Origin: TMED23 sp913054205
Lineage (GTDB): Bacteria; Pseudomonadota; Alphaproteobacteria; Rhodospirillales; UBA2165
DNA: 36,405 bases
Reading direction: 5' to 3'
Assembly: GCA_046582495.1 (NCBI GenBank)
Contig: JAYGEG010000175.1
Coordinates: forward strand, 1 to 36,405
Below are positions 31,796 through 36,405 of the stretch, piece by piece; position 1 is the first letter of the stretch; each line of letters starts with the position of its first letter. The notes beneath the pieces are model-generated. The model saw nothing but the letters and a program-made list of their open reading frames with translations, made no database searches and was not told the origin of the DNA. Both the position numbers and the translations under genes were made by a program.

Positions 31796-32662
31796 ATGGC
31801 TAGTGCACTTTCATATATGGCGGAAGAAACCCGTCGCCAGGATCGGGACCGCTTTCTTTGTACATTGTTCGCACCTGAAGATGCGCGCGAAGGCCTCTTC
31901 ACTCTATTGGCTTTCAATGCGGAGATCGCCAAATCACGTGAGGTAGTGAGCGAGCCATTGCTGGGAGAAATCCGCCTGCAATGGTGGCGAGACGCGATTG
32001 AGCGCATTTATGCAGACCCGGCTGGAAATTTTGACGATCATGCCATTGTGGCTGGCGTGGCGAAAATTATTAACCACGATAATTTGAGCCGTTCGCTGTT
32101 TGACCAGCTGATTAACGCGCGCTCGCGCGACATGATCGATGAACCACCCAAAAATGACACCGAGCTCCGGGAGTACGCTGTCGGAACGGTCGGCAGATTA
32201 AACGCGCTTATGCTGGAGCTGCTCCAACCTTCCGGCACTCAACGATCTGAAAATTTGGCCGAAGCGTCTGAGCATGTCAGCGTTGCCTGGGCGCTCACCG
32301 GGATCATCCGAGCGTCTTCTATATTGTCAAAGTACAAACGCATATTTATGCCGCAATCCTTAATGCAGGATTGCGGCTTTGATACCTATACTTTTCAGGC
32401 GCAAAAGCCGACGCCGGAAATTCGTTCGGCGATCAAGCATATGGTTGAAATAGCTCGCGCCGAGATCGGCCACGCCCGCTCAAAATTGGGCGGCAAAATA
32501 GACAAACGCTATCGGGCGATTTTTTTACAAGCGAGTTTGGCCGAACTTTTTCTCAATCGAATTGAGAACAGGGATTTCAATCCGTTTGATGTAAAGATCG
32601 AAAAGGGGCGTGCCGGCCGGCAGATGATGTTAACTTTTAAGGCTGTACGCGGATCGTTCTAG
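31796..32662 (+). CDS. Squalene/phytoene-synthase-fold protein, NDUFAF6-like
   Basis: This 288-residue protein has the squalene/phytoene synthase fold (FTLLAFNAEIAKSREVV, RLQWWRDAIERIYA, YAVGTVGRLNALMLELL, WALTGIIRASSILSKYKRIF). It lacks both Asp-rich DxxxD metal motifs that prenyl synthases need; the corresponding places read NAEIAKSRE and GIIRASSI. It is therefore more like the mitochondrial complex I assembly factor NDUFAF6 than an HpnC/HpnD enzyme. That fits its usual place near the Mth938-domain (NDUFAF3-like) gene and trmFO. It has no signal peptide. Confidence 0.78.
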   Translation: MASALSYMAEETRRQDRDRFLCTLFAPEDAREGLFTLLAFNAEIAKSREVVSEPLLGEIRLQWWRDAIERIYADPAGNFDDHAIVAGVAKIINHDNLSRSLFDQLINARSRDMIDEPPKNDTELREYAVGTVGRLNALMLELLQPSGTQRSENLAEASEHVSVAWALTGIIRASSILSKYKRIFMPQSLMQDCGFDTYTFQAQKPTPEIRSAIKHMVEIARAEIGHARSKLGGKIDKRYRAIFLQASLAELFLNRIENRDFNPFDVKIEKGRAGRQMMLTFKAVRGSF

Positions 32663-32885
32663 CGAGGGCCGGTGAGGACCCATCGATGTGATCTGAGCGC
32701 GCCGCCCAATCAATCGACATGATGTCGTGCGCTGTGACGATTGGGAATACTGGCGGTCCACCCGCTGGGTAGAGGCGGATTGCACCATGCTCCGTATCCG
32801 GAAATACCGCTCGAGAATCATCGAATTTTCGAAGCTCTAGAACTGTGACCTGATCTGTTTCGCTATCGTGGCTACATTGGCAGTT
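32637..32885 (-). pseudogene. Open frame without a start codon, possible gene remnant
   Basis: An 82-codon frame with no early ATG, GTG or TTG lies between a stop at 32886-32888 and its TAA at 32637. It reads as ordinary protein, for example DQVTVLELRKFDDSRAVFPD, AIRLYPAGGPPVFPIV and DIMSIDWAARSDHI. The first residues include two close Cys. It overlaps the last codons of the convergent synthase-fold gene. I do not recognise a family. It is probably the 3' end of a gene whose front has been lost. Confidence 0.3.
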
Positions 32886-33049
32886 TTATTTTAGTCACAC
32901 ACTCACTCCTACCAGGGCCTGATTCCTGATACGAGCCTGCCAGCTAATACTTGTTATCTCCCAAGCCGCTATAGTGCCGTTTTTAGGCTGGGCTGTCGAT
33001 TTCCGAGCGGCACTTCGTTGTGGATAAAGCTAAATTTCTTGAGGAAAAT

Positions 33050-34429
33050 CTATGGATAAGTCGCCTGAGCGATCCAATCGGACATTTTCTCTCGCCCGCG
33101 TTGGCTCATCGCCAATTTTAGGTCTCTTCCCTTTAACCTTTTGATTTTCTTACCATTTTCATCAATTAGGGGGCGATCAATGGGTGGAAAGAGCCCGAAA
33201 TTGATGTTCATCGGCTGGTAGGTTGAAGCGTCCGCGCCGCCTGTAATGTGACTGAGTAAGGCGCCCAGCGCGGTTTCCGCGGGCGGCAGAGGGTAATCAC
33301 GTCCGAGTTGCTCAAAAGCTGCGAATCGCCCAGCCAGCAAGCCGATGCTGGTACTTTCAACATATCCTTCGCAGCCGGTAATTTGGCCGGCAAATCTGAC
33401 CTTGGAATGCGCCTTTAAGGCAAGTGTCGGGCTAAGCAATTTGGGGCCATTGATAAAGGTATTGCGGTGCAATCCGCCGAGCCTAGCAAACTCGGCTTTT
33501 TCCAAACCGGGGATTTTTTGGAATACGCGCCTCTGTTCGCCGTAGGTCAGCTTGGTCTGAAAACCGACGATATTGTAAAGCGTGCCGAGCGCATTATCTT
33601 GGCGCAATTGAACAATCGCGGCGGGTTTGTGCTCAGGGTCATGCGGATTGGTCAGGCCAACCGGTTTCATCGGACCATAGGAAAGCGTTTTCGGTCCCCG
33701 TTCCGCCATCACTTCAATTGGTAGACAGCCCTCGAAATAGGGCGTGTTTTCCTCCCATTCATGGAAAGATACTTTTTCACCTTCAATTAAATCCTGGATG
33801 AAGGTGTCATATTGATCGGCGTTGAGCGGGCAATTGATATAGTCTGCGCCATCACCTTTGTCATAGCGAGATTGGTACCAGGCTTTGTCAAAATCGATAC
33901 TGTCTTTGTAGACAATGGGCGCAATGGCATCAAAAAAGGCGAGGCTTTCGTCGCCGGTGAGATTAATAATGGCCGCGCTCAAATCGGGTGAGGTCAGCGG
34001 GCCAGTCGCAATAATCGTGCTGCCCCATTCCTCTGGCTGAATTTCTGTAATTTCTTCGCGCGCGATGGTTATCAAAGAGTTGCCTTCGATAGCCTGTTGA
34101 ACAGCAACGCTAAAACCTTCGCGGTCAACTGCCAGAGCAGAGCCGGCGGGCACACGATTGGCATCCGCGCATTCAAATATCAGCGAACCCAAGCGCCGCA
34201 TTTCGTCATGCAAAAGCCCAACAGCGTTGTGATTCGCATCATCGGACCGGAACGAATTTGAACAGACGAGCTCGGCCAATCCATCTGTTTGGTGGGCATC
34301 GGTTGTGCGCACCGAGCGCATTTCATGGAGCACAACTGGTATGTCACATTTGGCGATTTGCCAGGCGGCTTCCGAACCTGCCAGCCCGCCGCCAATCACG
34401 TGAATAGGTGTTTGTGAATCTGTCGTCAT
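33050..34429 (-). CDS. trmFO: tRNA uridine-54 C5-methyltransferase, folate- and FAD-dependent
   Basis: This 459-residue flavoprotein makes ribothymidine at position 54 of tRNA using methylene-tetrahydrofolate. The FAD motif is HVIGGGLAGSEAA (10-22). Cys56 in LVCSNSFRSDDANHNAVG and a second Cys in YFEGCLPIEVMAERG correspond to the two catalytic cysteines. AGQITGCEGYVESTSIGLLA is the C-terminal signature. The ATG at 34429 was chosen; an upstream GTG (34459) would add ten residues. Confidence 0.94.
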   Translation of the reverse strand: MTTDSQTPIHVIGGGLAGSEAAWQIAKCDIPVVLHEMRSVRTTDAHQTDGLAELVCSNSFRSDDANHNAVGLLHDEMRRLGSLIFECADANRVPAGSALAVDREGFSVAVQQAIEGNSLITIAREEITEIQPEEWGSTIIATGPLTSPDLSAAIINLTGDESLAFFDAIAPIVYKDSIDFDKAWYQSRYDKGDGADYINCPLNADQYDTFIQDLIEGEKVSFHEWEENTPYFEGCLPIEVMAERGPKTLSYGPMKPVGLTNPHDPEHKPAAIVQLRQDNALGTLYNIVGFQTKLTYGEQRRVFQKIPGLEKAEFARLGGLHRNTFINGPKLLSPTLALKAHSKVRFAGQITGCEGYVESTSIGLLAGRFAAFEQLGRDYPLPPAETALGALLSHITGGADASTYQPMNINFGLFPPIDRPLIDENGKKIKRLKGRDLKLAMSQRGREKMSDWIAQATYP

Positions 34430-34627
34430 TTCGCCGAACAGATAGACCTTATGGGACACAGAGGCAATACAACATTAACCACTCGCTAACCTAACGTGTT
34501 ATCATGACGCTGCAATGACCGATGTCACTCAGAAAGTCTGGAAGGAACTTAAACCAGGGGGATAAAGCATATTTGGCCCCATGGGTGTAATACCTGCGGT
34601 CTAGGTTTCTGGTTACTCCTCCAGACC
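34430..34627. other. Intergenic space between trmFO and the first RidA gene
   Basis: These 198 bases contain no gene I can support; the only short ATG frame (34514, 16 codons) has no ribosome site. CGGTCT and AGACCG near 34598-34629 can pair around an inner CTGG...CCAG hairpin, so the leader of the RidA transcript may be structured before the tandem hairpins begin. Confidence 0.4.
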
Positions 34628-34703
34628 GGGGCGGGAAGCGTCAGCTTTCCGCCCCTCTTATATCCCATTGGCGCGGGAAGCGTGAGCTTTCCGCCCCTCT
34701 TAT
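34628..34703 (+). repeat. Tandem hairpins, terminator-like, upstream of the first RidA gene
   Basis: Two near-identical units of about 33 bases stand 10 bases apart. Each is GCGGGAAGCG-T(C/G)A-GCTTTCCGCCCC followed by TCTTAT; the second continues into TTTTTT. Stem GGGCGGGAAGC pairs with GCTTTCCGCCC around a 4-base loop (GTCA, then GTGA). The second hairpin with its T run is shaped like a terminator or attenuator 27 bases before the ATG. Confidence 0.7.
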
Positions 34704-34729
34704 TTTTTAAAATTTAGAAAGGAACGATT

Positions 34730-35113
34730 ATGGCACGACTTTTTAATCCAGAAGCACTCGGTGCTCCGGCAGGTCCTTATACCCATGGTGCAGAAGTTCA
34801 GGCGGGAGAGCGTATGATCTTCTTTTCCGGTCAGGTTGGCGCGGACACGGATGGCAATATCCCTGAGGATATCGCCGGTCAGACGCGCAATGCTTATTCA
34901 AATATTGAAGCAATTTTAACCGAGGCCGACATGGAAATGACGGATTTGGTCAAAATGACAACCTATCTGGTTCGCTCTGAGGACCTTGCCGCGTTTCGAG
35001 ATATGCGCAATGAGATCCTCGGTGATTTCATGCCAGCGCATACATTGTTAGTGATCTCTGGCTTGGCACGTCCGGAATTCCTGGTCGAAATCGAAGGCTT
35101 CGCCTCGAAATAG
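34730..35113 (+). CDS. RidA-family protein (first paralogue)
   Basis: This 127-residue YjgF/YER057c/UK114-fold protein contains the family core PYTHG, GQVGADTDG, NIEAILTEADMEMTDLVKMT and the closing LARPEFLVEIEGFA. True RidA enzymes hydrolyse enamine intermediates and need an Arg in a PARS-type motif; here that place reads PAHTLL with His104. It probably belongs to a Rid subgroup without classical deaminase activity. It is preceded by AAAGGA and by tandem hairpins. A paralogue of the same length lies 170 bases downstream. Confidence 0.88.
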   Translation: MARLFNPEALGAPAGPYTHGAEVQAGERMIFFSGQVGADTDGNIPEDIAGQTRNAYSNIEAILTEADMEMTDLVKMTTYLVRSEDLAAFRDMRNEILGDFMPAHTLLVISGLARPEFLVEIEGFASK

Positions 35114-35148
35114 TTAATTAAGTGAATTAAGTGACTGTCACTTAATTA
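35114..35148. repeat. Palindrome with AATTAAGTGAC arms, copy 2, plus a direct half-copy
   Basis: It begins immediately after the RidA stop codon. TTAATTAAGTG is followed at once by the palindrome AATTAAGTGAC, T, and its reverse complement. The core is the same as at 29623-29647; the extra half-arm in front is unique to this copy. Confidence 0.75.
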
Positions 35149-35283
35149 TTGCGTCGAAGACGTAGCGCTAAATAGCCTCTCCCTTGATGGCGGAGGAGCG
35201 AGGCGGGGGTGAAAGACATCTGCTTTCAGCTATCTGGGTAGTACGCTAGAGTTGCCGCTCAACAATAATTATTGGAGTGAGTG

Positions 35284-35667
35284 ATGCCCCGTTTTTACAA
35301 TCCAGAATCGATGAATGCGCCGTTTAATCCCTATACTCATGGAGTTGAAGTCCACCCCGAGGAGCGGATGGTGTTTTTTGCCGGCCAGGTTGGATCGAAC
35401 CAAGACGGCTCTATTGAACCTGATTTCGAAGGCCAGATACGCCAGCTCTACCGCAACATTGAGGCTGTGCTAAAAGACGCTGATATGGGGCTCAATGACC
35501 TCGTTAAATTAACCACCTATCTGGTAAGCCGCGATGATCTGGATGACATGCGCCGCATTCGAAAAGAGATTCTCGGTGATCACAAGCCTGCACATACCTT
35601 GCTGCTGATTTCAGGTCTGGCTTTTCCGGAGTTTCTCATCGAAGTCGAAGGCTTCGCGGCGAAATAA
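35284..35667 (+). CDS. RidA-family protein (second paralogue)
   Basis: This 127-residue protein has the same plan as the upstream paralogue and, by eye, more than half of its residues are identical (NPYTHGVEV, FFAGQVGSNQDG, DADMGLNDLVKLTTYLV, PAHTLLLISGLAFPEFLIE). The Arg of active RidA is again replaced by His (His104). The ATG at 35284 was chosen for a GGAG six bases upstream; a GTG one codon earlier is also possible. It is separated from the first copy by the palindrome and about 135 bases, suggesting an old tandem duplication. Confidence 0.88.
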   Translation: MPRFYNPESMNAPFNPYTHGVEVHPEERMVFFAGQVGSNQDGSIEPDFEGQIRQLYRNIEAVLKDADMGLNDLVKLTTYLVSRDDLDDMRRIRKEILGDHKPAHTLLLISGLAFPEFLIEVEGFAAK

Positions 35668-35672
35668 ATTGG

Positions 35673-35771
35673 CCCCTCAATCGCCGGGCGCTTACTCCGT
35701 AAGCTTGGTTGCGCCGCATAAGCGGCGACCCGCAGTCGCGGGCTGTAAGCGAAATCCCTCCCTTTGAGGGG
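35673..35771. repeat. Multi-branched palindromic element between RidA2 and uvrA
   Basis: An outer stem CCCCTCAA/TTGAGGGG (35673-35680 with 35764-35771) encloses CGCTTAC/GTAAGCG (35689-35695 with 35745-35751). Inside that lie two perfect hairpins, CGCCGC-ATAA-GCGGCG (35712-35727) and CCCGC-AGTC-GCGGG (35729-35742). CGCTTAC can also pair with GTAAGC right after it. It lies between the convergent 3' ends of a RidA gene and uvrA and could act as a bidirectional terminator. Confidence 0.55.
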
Positions 35772-35796
35772 TGATGCTAGGAGTTGGGGTGAAAAA

Positions 35797-36405
35797 TCAA
35801 GCCCGTTTTTTCTTTTTCTTCTTCGGCAAATTGAGGTGCGGGGCGAGGTATTGCCCGGTGTAGCTTGTTGCAATTTCAGCGACGTCTTCGGGCGTGCCGG
35901 TTGCAACAATGTAGCCGCCTTTATCACCGCCCTCTGGACCAAGATCAATGATCCAATCGGCGATTTTGATGACCTCAAGATTGTGCTCAATAACGATGAC
36001 GGTATTGCCGTGATTGACCAATGTTTGCAGCACTTCAATCAGCTTTTTCACGTCTTCGAAATGCAGGCCGGTGGTCGGCTCATCCAGTATGTAGAGCGTT
36101 TTGCCGGTGGCGCGGCGCGACAGTTCTTTGGCGAGCTTTACCCGTTGCGCTTCGCCGCCCGACAGTGTTGTCGCTTGCTGTCCAATATGAATGTAGCCGA
36201 GCCCAACCTGAAACAAAGTCCGCATCTTGTCGCGGATCGGCGGTACGGCTTTAAAGAAGTCGAGGCCTTCTTCGACAGTCATGTCCAAAACATCGGCGAT
36301 GGATTTGCCGCGGAACGTGATCTCCATGGTTTCCCGGTTATAACGCTTGCCGCGGCAGACATCGCACTCAACATAGACATCTGGCAGAAAGTGCATCTCA
36401 ATCTT
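35797..36405 (-). CDS. uvrA: Excinuclease ABC subunit A, C-terminal part (runs off the window)
   Basis: The last 202 residues of UvrA, the damage-recognition ATPase of nucleotide excision repair, are present. VYVECDVCRGKRYN is the end of the second zinc-binding module. TTLSGGEAQRVKLAKELSRR is the ABC signature, and LYILDEPTTGLHFEDV is Walker B of the second ATPase site. DWIIDLGPEGGDKGG and the Lys-rich tail (six consecutive Lys) end the protein. The 5' part continues beyond base 36405. Confidence 0.95.
   Translation of the reverse strand, partial: KIEMHFLPDVYVECDVCRGKRYNRETMEITFRGKSIADVLDMTVEEGLDFFKAVPPIRDKMRTLFQVGLGYIHIGQQATTLSGGEAQRVKLAKELSRRATGKTLYILDEPTTGLHFEDVKKLIEVLQTLVNHGNTVIVIEHNLEVIKIADWIIDLGPEGGDKGGYIVATGTPEDVAEIATSYTGQYLAPHLNLPKKKKKKRA

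Noticed and set aside
31796..32662. Squalene synthase (HpnC/HpnD) for the synthase-fold gene
   Set aside because: Both Asp-rich metal motifs are absent, so a prenyl synthase role is not supported.
34514..34564. A 16-codon frame upstream of the RidA gene
   Set aside because: There is no ribosome site and nothing protein-like beyond its length.
34628..34703. Guanidine-II (mini-ykkC) riboswitch for the tandem hairpins
   Set aside because: That class needs ACGR loops; the loops here are GTCA and GTGA.
1..36405. CRISPR array, tRNA, rRNA, prophage or insertion sequence
   Set aside because: I looked for regular direct repeats with spacers, cloverleaf tRNA signatures and transposase or phage genes and saw none.

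Overview
This window looks like a chromosomal segment of an alphaproteobacterium, probably Rhodospirillales-like. The evidence is the gene order as much as the single genes: xthA, an A-type Fe-S carrier, dgt, argS, a SPOR protein, nagZ, an M50 protease, scpA-scpB, tatA-tatB-tatC, serS, surE, pcm, a LysM/M23 lipoprotein, yajC, secD-secF, an Mth938-domain protein, a squalene/phytoene-synthase-fold protein, trmFO and uvrA. This order is characteristic of that class. I see no rRNA, tRNA, CRISPR array, transposase or phage gene.

Region by region: 1-860 is a mosaic of three gene fragments, an SDR 5' piece, a spmB 3' piece and a histidine kinase 3' piece that abuts spmB head-on near base 610. This marks either a rearrangement or an assembly join. 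855-2118 holds xthA and an erpA-like gene with a readable promoter, a Fur-like operator and a terminator. 2119-4160 is an accessory patch with a secreted hypothetical, a 28-residue membrane peptide, an esterase and several intergenic repeats. 4164-11443 is a dense housekeeping run (dgt, argS, SPOR, nagZ, M50, scpA, scpB). 11453-13305 has a GT-A-like protein of unknown role, BolA and a small lipoprotein. 13435-15030 is tatABC. 15306-19178 is serS-surE-pcm-nlpD-like, facing an ATPase gene on the other strand. 20274-23673 is yajC-secD-secF-Mth938.

About 8 kb of accessory material (23679-31740) then separates the Mth938 gene from the synthase-fold gene and trmFO, which I expect to lie close to it in relatives. 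It holds a truncated glycosyltransferase, two zinc alcohol dehydrogenases, an SDR, a decayed molybdenum-hydroxylase gene, an acyl-CoA dehydrogenase, an orphan mini flagellar-rod protein, a PuuD-like membrane protein with a 31-residue partner, and hpnE. The window ends with trmFO, two RidA-family paralogues and the 3' end of uvrA.

Functionally the core encodes translation (argS, serS, trmFO), nucleotide and DNA maintenance (dgt, xthA, uvrA, scpAB), Fe-S and redox maturation (erpA, bolA), cell-envelope turnover (SPOR, nagZ, LysM/M23) and two export routes (Tat and Sec-YajC-SecDF).

The least explained content is non-coding. There is a dispersed repeat of about 120 nt with two hairpins in four copies whose stems vary by compensating changes, twin 12-bp-arm palindromes, a tandem hairpin leader before the first RidA gene, and a multi-branched palindromic element between the second RidA gene and uvrA. 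I found no convincing complete new defence or mobile system.
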